Shown: positions 34,551-43,246, counted from the first letter of the stretch. The stretch: 64,000 nt of DNA from a virus (IMGVR_UViG_3300042923_000601:62001-126000); one strand, 5' to 3'. Numbers and translations: made by a program. Notes: generated by a model not told the origin, from the letters alone.

Positions 34551-35177
34551 TTAATCACCCCGAACGGTACCCTCTACTGCATGCCACAGCGCTGGGAATT
34601 GATGCATTGCAAAAATGTCACAATGTGCTTCAAGGACATCCACGAATTGAATAAGGGATAGGTTAGTCTCGGTCATCCACTTATTCACGTATGATGGATG
34701 AAGCAAATCTCTAAGCCCGCGTGCATTCATATACATGCCATCCATCACGGCGAGCATATTAGCTGAGCGGAACCTACAGAAGTGGTAAACGTGACCCAAT
34801 TCATGTAGGAGCGTAAAGGCAAATAGCCGTTCTGGTGTCCAAGGAACGTTAAGCGAATCGAAGTACGAACCTGACCGCTGTTCCAGTGTGATAAAGCTCC
34901 ATCTGTCTAAAATATCCTCGATGTGCTTTGCAATATGGATGTGGGACTGTATATATTTAGAGGTTGGCTTCACGGTAATCTCACAGAACGCGCCTCCCAT
35001 CTTAATCAAAGCCCCTTCATTCAGGGCCTTAGCCTTTTCAGTATCATACATTGAAACCCGTACCTTAGCATCTGGGATTAAGTCATTTGCTACATTGAAT
35101 ATATGATCGGCACATGCTAAGTAAAACTCCTCTGGATCATATCTAGGCAACAAATGCCTCTTGTGGATGGTAATCAT
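34551..35177 (-). CDS. Zinc metallopeptidase-like protein (HELGH)
   Basis: 208 residues. FTLLHELGHVYHF (HELGH at 125-129) with EAHCD at 183-187 gives the HExxH...ExxxD gluzincin pattern, so both zinc ligands and the catalytic Glu are present. No signal peptide, membrane helix or (L/I)xE|G leader is visible, so it should act in the cytoplasm or during assembly. The substrate is unknown. Two other proteins in the window (2208, 28148) share the motif layout. Start at 35177 after AAGGAGGATTCAC; promoter-like TATATATGATA lies 30 bases upstream. Confidence 0.75.
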   Translation of the reverse strand: MITIHKRHLLPRYDPEEFYLACADHIFNVANDLIPDAKVRVSMYDTEKAKALNEGALIKMGGAFCEITVKPTSKYIQSHIHIAKHIEDILDRWSFITLEQRSGSYFDSLNVPWTPERLFAFTLLHELGHVYHFCRFRSANMLAVMDGMYMNARGLRDLLHPSYVNKWMTETNLSLIQFVDVLEAHCDIFAMHQFPALWHAVEGTVRGD

Positions 35178-35207
35178 GTGAATCCTCCTTGTAGTCTGTG
35201 TCATGTA

Positions 35208-35218
35208 TATCATATATA
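35208..35218 (-). promoter_or_regulatory. Promoter-like element TATATATGATA
   Basis: One mismatch to the common element; reads leftward toward the peptidase-like gene starting at 35177. Confidence 0.5.
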
Positions 35219-35257
35219 ATTAACGTTTGTCATGGTAAAAAAATTTAACGTAAATAA

Positions 35258-35285
35258 GTGGATACAGGAGTTATCCTGTATCCAC
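35258..35285. terminator. Hairpin after the gene at 35324
   Basis: An 11-bp perfect stem GTGGATACAGG with its complement and a 6-base loop; on the minus strand followed by TTATTTACG and a T-run further on. Confidence 0.7.
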
Positions 35286-35323
35286 TATGGTTGATCTTTT
35301 GTCGACAGAAGACCAAGCCGATA

Positions 35324-35821
35324 TTACCAGTTGATGCGTTTTGCTTTGTTCTTCTTCTTGCCTTTACCTTTACCCTTCTTCTTATCCTTGTCTTTCTTTT
35401 TCTTCTTGCCGCCCGAATTAGTTGCTTCTTGGATATCCTCGAATGTGCCAGGCAGGCTGCGAAGAATATCCTTATCGAATTGCTGCATCAGGAGTAACTG
35501 CTTGTCGCTCATCTGAATAGTACCGGCGGCCACATTGGCGCGCAGCTCAGACAGCATGGATTTTACAACTTCAACCGAAGCGTTAGTGGATTCCGGGCTG
35601 AGCATGTCTCTGTCGACCACAACCACGTCACCGCACTTCTTGCACTTCGCTTTTTCAACTTCGCCTTCCATGAAAGGAATCAGCCATGTTTTACCCTTCT
35701 TGGATACGTGAGGGCAAATAGACTGGAACGATGCAGCCTGCGCTGCAAGCTGTTCTTGGCCCTGCTGGAAGTCTTTTTGCAATTTCTTCATCTGCTTCTG
35801 AAGCTTCTTCATGTCTTTCAT
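35324..35821 (-). CDS. Coiled-coil/zinc-ribbon-like protein with poly-lysine tail
   Basis: 165 residues. An N-terminal coiled coil (MKDMKKLQKQMKKLQKDFQQ) is followed by ICPH at about 35-38 and KCKKC at about 59-63, which could form a zinc ribbon. A helical middle leads to a C-terminal tail of about 30 residues that is almost all Lys, Gly and Asp and ends AKRINW. The end resembles the C-terminus KRKINW of the macro-domain protein at 43247. A nucleic-acid-binding role is plausible. Start at 35821 after GAGGAGGAGTACAGA. No named family recognised. Confidence 0.6.
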   Translation of the reverse strand: MKDMKKLQKQMKKLQKDFQQGQEQLAAQAASFQSICPHVSKKGKTWLIPFMEGEVEKAKCKKCGDVVVVDRDMLSPESTNASVEVVKSMLSELRANVAAGTIQMSDKQLLLMQQFDKDILRSLPGTFEDIQEATNSGGKKKKKDKDKKKGKGKGKKKNKAKRINW

Positions 35822-35904
35822 TCTGTACTCCTCCTCATAGTTTCACTACTCCCATATAGAGAGATTAGTATTGGTGGTGAGCATATCAATGTCCCATACA
35901 CTAC

Positions 35905-35915
35905 TATAATATATC
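35905..35915 (-). promoter_or_regulatory. Promoter-like element GATATATTATA
   Basis: One mismatch to the common element; reads leftward, 84 bases before the gene starting at 35821. Confidence 0.45.
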
Positions 35916-35982
35916 ATTGCGTGGCGATATGGGATAGAGATACACTTAGAACTCATTGAGTTGTTAAGAGACGATTTATTTC

Positions 35983-35994
35983 CTACATTTGCAT
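35983..35994 (-). pseudogene. Promoter and ribosome site without a gene
   Basis: On the minus strand, an exact TATATATTATA (36042-36052) is followed by AAGGAGGCGGTGAC and an ATG at 35994, the normal layout for a gene here. The frame stops after three codons (ATG CAA ATG TAG). It may be a decayed gene, a leader minigene, or chance. A 20-codon frame starting just after the element (MSNNTNDSTH...) has no ribosome site. Confidence 0.3.
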
Positions 35995-36041
35995 GTCACC
36001 GCCTCCTTATGTGTCGAATCATTGGTGTTGTTACTCATCGA

Positions 36042-36052
36042 TATAATATATA
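36042..36052 (-). promoter_or_regulatory. Promoter-like element TATATATTATA
   Basis: An exact copy reading leftward. The first full gene downstream starts at 35821; a three-codon frame lies in between. Confidence 0.55.
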
Positions 36053-36063
36053 AGTCAAATTAA

Positions 36064-36093
36064 TAACGCCACTGCAATTAAGCAGTGGCGTTA
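36064..36093. terminator. Terminator of the SF1 helicase transcript
   Basis: A 12-bp stem TAACGCCACTGC with its complement and a short AT loop; on the minus strand followed by TTATTAATTT. Confidence 0.75.
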
Positions 36094-36199
36094 CAGGGAG
36101 GATGGCAGGAGCCCGATGGCGGACCGCTGTATGCGTCGTCAGGGGGGACGAAATTGCAAGGCGGCATTGGCTCAATTACTTGTTAAGAGTAATAATAAT
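36094..36199 (-). other. Structured 3' untranslated stretch
   Basis: About 105 non-coding bases, GC-richer than its surroundings, between the helicase stop and its terminator. It holds small inverted repeats such as GAGCC/GGCTC and TCGTC/GACGA. It is not a tRNA: no T-loop is seen. No known RNA family recognised. Confidence 0.25.
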
Positions 36200-37390
36200 T
36201 TAACATGCGTAGATGGCGATATCCTTTCCTCGGGTTACCCCTGTATACCGAAGACGTCGCATAAAGTCCGCATCTGCTCTTGGCATATATTCATCCCAGT
36301 ATAATACCGATGGGAACTCAGACCCTTGAGCAATGTAACCTGTGATGGCGTGACCAAGCTCAAACTTGGCTCCTTTATTCCACCAATTATCAATCTTATC
36401 TGGCCCACATTCCGTCCGGAAGAAATCTACATCAATCGGTAGTCCAGCATAGTAATCCCAGTCAATATAGTCTGGACGGAAGTCAATCTTAATCGTGCGG
36501 TTACGTGTATCTATACTTCTCGGGTCTACGGCATGATGAACATAGCCTAATATCCCATTAGTCAAAGCAATATCCCCAAGCTTACGGTTCCAGTCATTCT
36601 TCCGGCAGATGATCTTATCACCCTTCACAGGAAGATTAGACTTAATGCCTAGTATTTGCCTACGGATACGATCATTGAAATAGTTCCGCATCTTGTTTGT
36701 AGCGCACACGACCATATCTACTTCCTCAAGGACAACATTGGTGATCTTATCCTTAGGAATGATAAAGGCGTTATTCTTAAACGAGTACTCCTTATTCGGT
36801 ATCTCTTGGCCGAGGCGGATTCGAGTTGCCAATTCAACAATACCCGAATCCTTTCCTTGGCGAGTGATCTCAGTCAAACTGTAATCTGGGTTCTGGAGGA
36901 AGTATGATTCCCCGAAAGGTGGACCCAGCTGGTGGATATCACCCGTGACACAAATAGGTAATCCGAATGATAACGCAACCTTGGCCATTTCAGTATCCAC
37001 AAACCCACCTTCATCAATAAAGAGCATCTTGGTGGATTTAGGTAAGAAATTCCTCTTCTTAAACGCCATAGAGGTTAGAGGTCGGCCATTCACATAAATA
37101 ATACGACCATCACTATCCGTCTTTGGCACATCAATAGTTTCCATAAGCTGAGAGTGCATGGAGTAGGCGGGCAAGCCCTTTAAACTTAAGTTAGATGCTG
37201 CCCTACCTGTGTATGCCATGCATAATACCTCGGTCTCAAGGTCAAGACCCGTTTTTCTGATCATCGGGGGTACTATGGTTGTTTTACCCGTACCCGCCGG
37301 ACCATCGTATTCAAACGTTTGCTGATTTTGCGTACGGTACCAACGTTGAAACTCGTGCATGCATTCTTTCTGGCCGTCAGTGTATTCCAT
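36200..37390 (-). CDS. SF1 DNA helicase (Dda/RecD2-like)
   Basis: 396 residues. An ATP-driven helicase: Walker A GPAGTGKTT (about 30-38), motif II LFIDEGG (about 123), motif III GDIHQLGPP (about 148) and the C-terminal block ITGYIAQGSEFPSVL with RYTGVTRGKDIAIYA near the end. The UvrD-type 2A/2B fold with little extra sequence fits T4 Dda and RecD2-like 5'-3' helicases. The start at 37390 overlaps the end of the upstream gene (TAATATG), pointing to coupled translation; its own ribosome site is weak. Confidence 0.85.
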   Translation of the reverse strand: MEYTDGQKECMHEFQRWYRTQNQQTFEYDGPAGTGKTTIVPPMIRKTGLDLETEVLCMAYTGRAASNLSLKGLPAYSMHSQLMETIDVPKTDSDGRIIYVNGRPLTSMAFKKRNFLPKSTKMLFIDEGGFVDTEMAKVALSFGLPICVTGDIHQLGPPFGESYFLQNPDYSLTEITRQGKDSGIVELATRIRLGQEIPNKEYSFKNNAFIIPKDKITNVVLEEVDMVVCATNKMRNYFNDRIRRQILGIKSNLPVKGDKIICRKNDWNRKLGDIALTNGILGYVHHAVDPRSIDTRNRTIKIDFRPDYIDWDYYAGLPIDVDFFRTECGPDKIDNWWNKGAKFELGHAITGYIAQGSEFPSVLYWDEYMPRADADFMRRLRYTGVTRGKDIAIYAC

Positions 37391-37391
37391 A

Positions 37392-37883
37392 TTAACGTTT
37401 CTCAATCTTGTTATCAATTTGCAGGATATACCTGATAAGCCCTTTAAACGACTCGTGCCCCATTAGAGCTTTCAGAAGCAGGGCGCATTTTAATACCGAG
37501 ACATTCTTAACCCCCGTAAACTTGACTGTGCGGATGCGCCCGGTTTCGTCTTCGATGATCTTAAGCTCCCCATCGAACTTACCATCTGCAGCAGGCCGGT
37601 CGGTAAATACCGTTTCACAGTCCTGGATATGGGAAAACATATTAATGAAGAACTCTGAGTGTGCCTGGTTTACAAATGGCCTTGCAACAACACCCGAGTT
37701 CATTGCCGATAGGTATGATTTATATTCAGGCAAGATGAGGGGTTTATCCTTATATTGCAAGGGCCTAAAGCCCATCTCAAGCAGCTGGAAGTTAGAGCCG
37801 ATTTCAACATCCAAAAGATCAACAATCATTTTCGTCAGGTCGTATTCTTTGATGTGTACAAATCCTTTTTTCGTCTTATTCAT
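37392..37883 (-). CDS. Unknown protein upstream of the SF1 helicase
   Basis: 163 residues, no family recognised. Soluble alpha/beta protein starting MNKTKKGFVHIKEYDL. It is translationally coupled to the helicase gene, so a replication or repair role is possible. The start at 37883 follows GAAAGGATCGATAATA; the upstream in-frame ATG lacks a site. It is divergent from the baseplate island at 37914, with only 30 bases between the two starts. Confidence 0.6.
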   Translation of the reverse strand: MNKTKKGFVHIKEYDLTKMIVDLLDVEIGSNFQLLEMGFRPLQYKDKPLILPEYKSYLSAMNSGVVARPFVNQAHSEFFINMFSHIQDCETVFTDRPAADGKFDGELKIIEDETGRIRTVKFTGVKNVSVLKCALLLKALMGHESFKGLIRYILQIDNKIEKR

Positions 37884-37913
37884 TATTATCGATCCTTTCA
37901 AGGAGGTTTTAGT

Positions 37914-38261
37914 ATGTTACCTAAGTATAGTAGTTTAGATGTACGTGAGTATATGGTTGGTGTAGCGGTTCAGAGTTTCTCTGGATCAAGCAGTACAGTC
38001 AACGTTCACGTACCAGCTGTGATGCCTGACAAATCCCCCAGTTCATCTGGGCAAACCTCTGCCATTCCATCCTCACTTCTCGTATCACGAGAGAATATCG
38101 CGGTGGCTGGTAGTGTTAACAACCTGAATTATATCCAGGCTAAGATTTCTGATGCATTCCGCATGGTATATGCGAATAGGGTTTTCCCCCAAGGGTCTAA
38201 GGTGCGTATTTATTGCCCTGACCTTAATTTGAATGACGCCACCGTCGTCCCTATCACATAA
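37914..38261 (+). CDS. Small virion-like protein of the baseplate island
   Basis: 115 residues, beta-rich with a Ser/Pro-rich middle (MPDKSPSSSGQTSAIPSS). No named family. It precedes the gp53-like baseplate gene by 12 bases and is isolated with it among minus-strand replication genes, so a structural role is inferred. Start at 37914 after AAGGAGGTTTTAGT. Confidence 0.6.
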   Translation: MLPKYSSLDVREYMVGVAVQSFSGSSSTVNVHVPAVMPDKSPSSSGQTSAIPSSLLVSRENIAVAGSVNNLNYIQAKISDAFRMVYANRVFPQGSKVRIYCPDLNLNDATVVPIT

Positions 38262-38273
38262 GGAGGTATTCTG

Positions 38274-38657
38274 ATGGCCGCAAAGACTCTTGATGAATAT
38301 ATTGAGCAGACGAACAGAGATTTCTTCAATCTGCGTAAGACGTCAGTATTACTGACAGTTGACGGTTTTGAGACCATCCAGCGTAATGTACTGGAGGACT
38401 ACCTGCCTATTATCACTTCTCGGGCCGTAACGGTTACATTAACCGCAGCTGATATGAAGAAGTACTGGTATAAGCCTAGACTGCTGTCGAAGGTAATCTA
38501 CAATACAGAGAACCTGTATTATCTGATCCTTCAACTTAATAACCTCACAGTGGAAACCTTTACTCCTACGCAACTGATTCTTCTTGACCAGTCCAGCAGG
38601 GAAATTATTGAGAATATCATCAATAAAGAGATCAATCAAGGCACAATTACAGGATGA
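38274..38657 (+). CDS. Baseplate wedge protein, T4 gp53-like
   Basis: 127 residues. The central block YWYKPRLLSKVIYNTENLYYLILQLNNL (about 62-89) followed by FTPTQLILL fits the LysM-like core of T4 gp53 baseplate wedge proteins (Y.KP..LS..IYG..DLWYLIL..N). This supports a contractile-tailed (myovirus) particle. Start after AAGGAGGTATTCTG. The remainder of the baseplate is not adjacent. Confidence 0.65.
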   Translation: MAAKTLDEYIEQTNRDFFNLRKTSVLLTVDGFETIQRNVLEDYLPIITSRAVTVTLTAADMKKYWYKPRLLSKVIYNTENLYYLILQLNNLTVETFTPTQLILLDQSSREIIENIINKEINQGTITG

Positions 38658-38678
38658 TGGTGGGATTACCCCACCATC
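38656..38678. terminator. Terminator between convergent genes
   Basis: A 9-bp stem GATGGTGGG with its complement overlapping the end of the gp53-like gene, followed by TCCTTTTG on the plus strand. Confidence 0.65.
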
Positions 38679-40588
38679 TCCTTTTGTTTTTGTCTATGAC
38701 GGTCATGAATAAATGATAGCACGATGCGGCCTTGAGTGTCGCGTACATATGCTCCTTTCGTATTCTCAGCAAACACCTTCTCAAAGGTGACAGCTGCAGA
38801 TTCATCACTGACCTTAGCGGTCTTATTTTCCATCCGTTTACGGATTCTAAAGGACTCTTCGATGGTATTAAAGTTAACAGTATCAGATTGAACCTCAATA
38901 ACCTGCTCTTGACGTTGGTTCGTAGGAAGTTCCTTACGTTCGCGCATCGAGCGATTTTTCTTGGTTACATTCTCGTTCATGTTATCATCAAGAGTTATTC
39001 GAGACAGAGGTTCAGCCAGATGGATATCGTCCATAAGCTTAATTCCGTTCTCAGGGTCAAATGGATGAGCCACATAGGACTCGAACATCTTCTTCTTATT
39101 CTTCTTCTTGAACTTCCCTGACTTACCACGGAATTTGATTTTCAGGAAGCACATATACTCGTTTCCATCTGTATCTTCTTCACGATGTACAAAGAAGGCC
39201 GCGTCAAGGTTCTTAAGCATCGCCCATGACTCGGAGATTGCACCCCGACCCAGTGAGCGAATGACGTCTGTCCGGTTACCTTCAACTTGAGAGTCGATAG
39301 TATCCGAACCTTTACGGTTGATCTGGCCTGCACCGATAACTGGAATTTGAAGGCGTTTGGACAACACGGCATAATCGTTAGCCACTTGTGCCAATTCCAG
39401 ACGAAGGTCAGGTAGGTTTGCAGATGAGCGAATACGTTCAATATAGTCATGGACAAGCGCGATAACTTCTCGTCCAGTATCTTCGATATCTTCAATGATG
39501 GAGTAGATGTCAACCGTGGAGATTTCCTTATCGTCATAGTACTTGATGATAAAGTCAATATCATCCTTGGTTGTGAGTTTGAACCCGCCTTTTGTTCTGA
39601 GTAAGTGAACCACTTCTTCTGGAGTGTAGTTAGACAGCTCATCAGCGGTAACGGTCATATTGAATAGCCGTTCCAGTGTTTCTGCGAGCGAGTTCTCCTG
39701 AGTGATATACAGAATTGCGGGTCTTGCTGTAGGGTCCTTTGGTACAACCTTATTATGGTTTCTAAGCCATTCACAGATGTTCAGGAGGACAACTGACTTA
39801 CCGACACCCGGTAAGCCAAAAAAGAGGAATGCACGAGCTGCTTCAAATCCTCCACCTAGTAATTCATTAATGGCTTGTGACCCTGTCTGTAGTCGGTTAC
39901 GAGGTGATTGTAATCGTTCAATTAACACCTTAGCTACCGACTCAAAGTTACCATCTGACAGGTCAAGGGTCATCATTTCATCATTGAAGTTCTCACTGGT
40001 TCGAATATCGTGCAGCATATCAATCAGGAGTTGCTTGAACCCCTGATTCCATTCACGAATAGACGTATAGTTAGATGCTTCAAGGTCTTCATACATTTTG
40101 AATACGGCTTCTTGATATCCAAACGCGAAGCCATTGGTTAACTTATCGGCGATCTTCAGATTCAAGTGATGTACCGCGCGGCTATTAAGCTTCACCTGAT
40201 TAATTTCAGGTACAACTTCTTCGCGGATCATCTCTGGGTTATCACAGTGCTCCATTGCATAGCTCAGCATCAACTTGCGGTTATTAAGACCTTCCGCAAG
40301 CCGAGCTGTCAGGAGCATGTCAAGGAAATTGATACGGGCTTTAATCCCCTGATTTCGTTTATACACATTCACATTGACCATTTGGACAAGCGAGTGTAAG
40401 TTAATCAGAGCAGCCCGGGTGATATGGGCTGATGTTACATCATATGCAAAGGCAATGAAGTTATCTAGTGTCTCAATATCGAAAGGAATTGGAACTTTCT
40501 TAAACCGGATACCCGGATGTGGCTTTATTTTTCCCGCAGTACCGTTTGCGACGGCAGCCATAAAGTCCTGCTCTTCGACCTGTATCAT
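38666..40588 (-). CDS. Replicative DNA helicase, DnaB/gp41-like
   Basis: 640 residues. The hexameric helicase expected at the phage fork. The N-terminal part is helical. The RecA-like core starts near 230 (SQAINELLGGGFE) with Walker A FFGLPGVGKS (256-265), an ITQENS strand (motif 1a region), VIALVHDYIERI (Walker B region) and RLQIPVIGAGQINRKGSDT with GRGAISESWAMLKNLDAAFFV, typical of DnaB motifs 3 and 4. The C-terminal 140 residues are charged and probably disordered. Start at 40588 after GGGAGGATTAACTA, next to the Mre11-like nuclease. Confidence 0.9.
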   Translation of the reverse strand: MIQVEEQDFMAAVANGTAGKIKPHPGIRFKKVPIPFDIETLDNFIAFAYDVTSAHITRAALINLHSLVQMVNVNVYKRNQGIKARINFLDMLLTARLAEGLNNRKLMLSYAMEHCDNPEMIREEVVPEINQVKLNSRAVHHLNLKIADKLTNGFAFGYQEAVFKMYEDLEASNYTSIREWNQGFKQLLIDMLHDIRTSENFNDEMMTLDLSDGNFESVAKVLIERLQSPRNRLQTGSQAINELLGGGFEAARAFLFFGLPGVGKSVVLLNICEWLRNHNKVVPKDPTARPAILYITQENSLAETLERLFNMTVTADELSNYTPEEVVHLLRTKGGFKLTTKDDIDFIIKYYDDKEISTVDIYSIIEDIEDTGREVIALVHDYIERIRSSANLPDLRLELAQVANDYAVLSKRLQIPVIGAGQINRKGSDTIDSQVEGNRTDVIRSLGRGAISESWAMLKNLDAAFFVHREEDTDGNEYMCFLKIKFRGKSGKFKKKNKKKMFESYVAHPFDPENGIKLMDDIHLAEPLSRITLDDNMNENVTKKNRSMRERKELPTNQRQEQVIEVQSDTVNFNTIEESFRIRKRMENKTAKVSDESAAVTFEKVFAENTKGAYVRDTQGRIVLSFIHDRHRQKQKEMVG

Positions 40589-40601
40589 TAGTTAATCCTC
40601 C

Positions 40602-41762
40602 CTATAGTAAATCGTCCGAGTGGAGAAGTATCTTTAGTTTTTCCAGCGGAATATCTTCAGCATATTCCTCTTTAATGTATCGCTGGAGTTTCTCCTCAAA
40701 CGGAATGCTTTTATCGATCAAATACTTCTTGCTTTCGTCAATAGAACTCTCGACGGAGTCTATCAACTCAGCTTCTTTCTTACTAAGTGCTTTCAGTTTA
40801 ATTTTAGTCACTCTGCTGTCCCGGTTAAGATAAGACCTTATAATCTGGAGCTTGGCAAGATTTGCATCGCTTGCCGTGTAGGTTAACTCCAGTGTCAAAC
40901 GGTCTACCCGAAACTCGCTCACGAACTTACTGATGCGTTTAATAATCTCATCTGCATCGTATTTGTCGAATACATGATGTTTAATCTCATACAGGTTGAA
41001 GTTCAGAGCCAGGTCGTTAATCACTCGCTCTGCAATATACTCACCTGTCTGCGGGATGTATGCGGTAAGCATCCATCCTTTATCGCCCTCTTCGGCATGG
41101 GCGAACCGTTCAAACGAGCTGATGTAGTATAAGCGCTTCTGGATTTGCATATAGGTATGAATATGGCCAAATAGAATTGGCCCCTTACACATCCGAAGAA
41201 GTTGCTTAGTATTGTATATGATATTCTTAGTAATAGCGTGCTCGGACTCCTGTTTCATGAACTGAGTTTCCGTTACACTCCCATGCCCCAGTATCATATC
41301 GAAATGATTATCTGGGTATTCATAGATCGCAGCCTCATCTTCGGGCTTAATATGAATATCGGGAAGGCAGTAGAACCGCATTCCCTTTGTTTCGATAATA
41401 GTCGGCTCCTCCGCAAAGTATATTTCAACCTTATCGCGGTAGTGCTTGACGTTATCCATCTGATCGTTGTCATGGGATATTGTCCCCTTTACAACGATAA
41501 CAACCGCACCTTTCGTCTGTGCGATCTCAATAACCGTGTCAAAAAGCCAAATGTATACTTCCGCATACTTTGAGTTGAAAGAGAATGCGAGGTCAGCCAC
41601 ATCTCCATTTATCGTGATATAATCGAGGATAGCCATCGCTCGGATGGGCTTAATAAATCTTTCATATAGACGGTGCTTAAGGTCTTCTGCAGGTATTGCC
41701 TTTACGCCCAAATGAATGTCAGCAATATGGGCTCCTATGCGTATTCGATCGCGGTAGGTCAC
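40602..41762 (-). CDS. SbcD/Mre11-like nuclease (T4 gp47-like)
   Basis: 386 residues. A metallophosphoesterase for DNA ends: HIADIHLG (12-19), TINGDVAD (50-57), VVKGTISHD (about 92-100), a GHGS block (about 159) and FGHIHT (about 197-202). The C-terminal part is helical and probably caps or binds the SMC-like partner, which is not in the window. Start is a GTG at 41762 after GGGAG. It precedes the replicative helicase by 13 bases, so it likely serves replication or recombination. Confidence 0.85.
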   Translation of the reverse strand: MTYRDRIRIGAHIADIHLGVKAIPAEDLKHRLYERFIKPIRAMAILDYITINGDVADLAFSFNSKYAEVYIWLFDTVIEIAQTKGAVVIVVKGTISHDNDQMDNVKHYRDKVEIYFAEEPTIIETKGMRFYCLPDIHIKPEDEAAIYEYPDNHFDMILGHGSVTETQFMKQESEHAITKNIIYNTKQLLRMCKGPILFGHIHTYMQIQKRLYYISSFERFAHAEEGDKGWMLTAYIPQTGEYIAERVINDLALNFNLYEIKHHVFDKYDADEIIKRISKFVSEFRVDRLTLELTYTASDANLAKLQIIRSYLNRDSRVTKIKLKALSKKEAELIDSVESSIDESKKYLIDKSIPFEEKLQRYIKEEYAEDIPLEKLKILLHSDDLL

Positions 41763-41849
41763 AGCTTCTCATCTCCCAATAAGGTGTGATCTGAAATTTA
41801 CTCTTAATATCTTGTCAGCGCCTTATTTTATTTTCTTTCCGAGGTAAAA

Positions 41850-41876
41850 AAAAGAGAGCAACGCGGGCTCTCTTTT
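41850..41876. terminator. Bidirectional terminator
   Basis: A 10-bp stem AAAAGAGAGC with its complement and a 7-base loop, after the small gene at 41889. Confidence 0.75.
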
Positions 41877-41888
41877 GAGTATATAAAA

Positions 41889-42173
41889 TTAGTACCCAAC
41901 ACGCTCATTCAAGAGCTTTGTTACATACCGGATCAGCATCACTTCATAATTACCTGAGCGAAACTCATAGAACTGCAGGTTGCTATGCGTGATAAGATTG
42001 CCATTGCCCTCAGTAATCAGTTTCTTCACGCTTGCTTTAGCACTATTAATGTCGCTCCATTCGGCATCTGTAAATTGTGCCTTGTCCTGATCAACATCAG
42101 TGTTTAGGTAAAGTTCAACGAAATCCCGTGGGATCAGTAACGTGCGATAAGTAGGGTTGCATGCAATAGACAT
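41889..42173 (-). CDS. Small unknown protein (94 residues)
   Basis: No family recognised; soluble, alpha/beta. LITEG occurs inside (about 52-56), which resembles the prohead-protease site but lies mid-protein. Start at 42173 after CGGAGGTATGAATT. Its transcript ends at the terminator at 41850. Confidence 0.55.
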   Translation of the reverse strand: MSIACNPTYRTLLIPRDFVELYLNTDVDQDKAQFTDAEWSDINSAKASVKKLITEGNGNLITHSNLQFYEFRSGNYEVMLIRYVTKLLNERVGY

Positions 42174-42245
42174 AATTCATACCTCCGAGTTAGTTAGGTT
42201 TATGGTATAAGAGTTAAGGGCTCCTATATAAGCGAGCCCATTATA

Positions 42246-42593
42246 CTAGAAGCCGTTGCTTCTGGTGTAGATGCTGCTGATTTCGGTACGCTGATTAAAG
42301 TCAGGTGCACCCGGCCCAATGATAACAGGAGCCATCACATTCATGAAATAAGGCAATGCTACCTCATGCTTCATGAATGTATTTGTAAGAGTGGTGAAGG
42401 TTTCACCGTGTTCATTAGTGGATTCCTTCCGGTCTACACCAGCAGGATAATAAATCTCCACGTTCTCACCCTGTTGTCGAACGTTCACGGCTTCCCGTGC
42501 TCCGTCCCACTGGGTGATAATTGCTCTGTTATACTCATACCGACGCATAGCAGATTTAATTGCGATATTGTGAATCAGGTTAGGTGTTTGCAT
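42246..42593 (-). CDS. Small unknown protein (115 residues)
   Basis: No family recognised; soluble, with a basic N-terminal helix (IAIKSAMRRYEYNRA). Start at 42593 after CGGAGGTACTTTATA; a promoter-like element lies 56 bases upstream and a terminator hairpin just beyond. Confidence 0.55.
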   Translation of the reverse strand: MQTPNLIHNIAIKSAMRRYEYNRAIITQWDGAREAVNVRQQGENVEIYYPAGVDRKESTNEHGETFTTLTNTFMKHEVALPYFMNVMAPVIIGPGAPDFNQRTEISSIYTRSNGF

Positions 42594-42648
42594 TATAAAG
42601 TACCTCCGGTATAGTAGGGTTCTGAATAAGCTTGTACTTATTCGTGAT

Positions 42649-42659
42649 TATGATATATA
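42649..42659 (-). promoter_or_regulatory. Promoter-like element TATATATCATA
   Basis: One mismatch to the common element; reads leftward toward the gene starting at 42593. Confidence 0.45.
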
Positions 42660-42686
42660 GCCGGGGTATAGCAAAATTACGGATAA

Positions 42687-42714
42687 ACCCACAGCGTATG
42701 ATAACGCTGTGGGT
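42687..42714. terminator. Terminator after the gene at 42721
   Basis: A 10-bp perfect stem ACCCACAGCG with its complement and an 8-base loop; on the minus strand followed by TTATCCG. Confidence 0.7.
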
Positions 42715-42720
42715 AGATGA

Positions 42721-43176
42721 TTATAAACGAATAAGTCCGATTGTAGAAGGTACTTTGTTAGAGTACACGATGTTTTCAATGACACTCACAACAGCCTTGA
42801 CTTCCTTATTATCTGATATACGGATCAGTCGAAGCTCGTGGATATTACCTTTAGCGCATTTGCGATGTACTCTATCACCATATTGTGATACCCGAACGAA
42901 TGGTTGGGCTGCAAGATAATCAAATTTTTCGATTGAGTCTGTGTTCCGCAGCTCTTCAACAATATAACCGTCAACCCGCCGCTCGATACGGTAATCGTCC
43001 AACTCTACACCTATTCTCTCTAGAATCTCGGTTCTTAGTTGGGCAACACGATTATATCGGTCGGAACCCGGGACACGGCACTCTTCATACTCACCCAGAA
43101 GCAGATCGACAATATCAGATGAATCAACATCTTCCGGTGATACTGCATCATACGACTTTACCAATTGGTCTGCCAT
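42721..43176 (-). CDS. Unknown 151-residue protein
   Basis: No family recognised. Acidic helical N-terminal half (MADQLVKSYDAVSPEDVDSSD...), basic beta-type C-terminal half with VRVSQYGDRVHRKCAKGNIHEL. The start at 43176 was chosen for CTTAGGGGGAAATTAAAA; the longer frame lacks a site. It lies after the macro-domain gene in the same direction. Confidence 0.55.
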   Translation of the reverse strand: MADQLVKSYDAVSPEDVDSSDIVDLLLGEYEECRVPGSDRYNRVAQLRTEILERIGVELDDYRIERRVDGYIVEELRNTDSIEKFDYLAAQPFVRVSQYGDRVHRKCAKGNIHELRLIRISDNKEVKAVVSVIENIVYSNKVPSTIGLIRL

Positions 43177-43246
43177 TTTTAATTTCCCCCTAAGGTTATT
43201 TATAACCATGTTGCCTGAACACTCCCCAGTGTAGGTCATGGCTAGA

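Noticed and set aside
35981-36040. A 20-codon frame (MSNNTNDSTH...) right after a promoter element
   Set aside because: It would need leaderless translation, has no ribosome site and overlaps the better-signalled ATG at 35994.
36110-36175. Possible tRNA-like fold
   Set aside because: Stem pairs GAGCC/GGCTC exist, but there is no T-loop sequence, no anticodon arm of proper size and no CCA-type acceptor.
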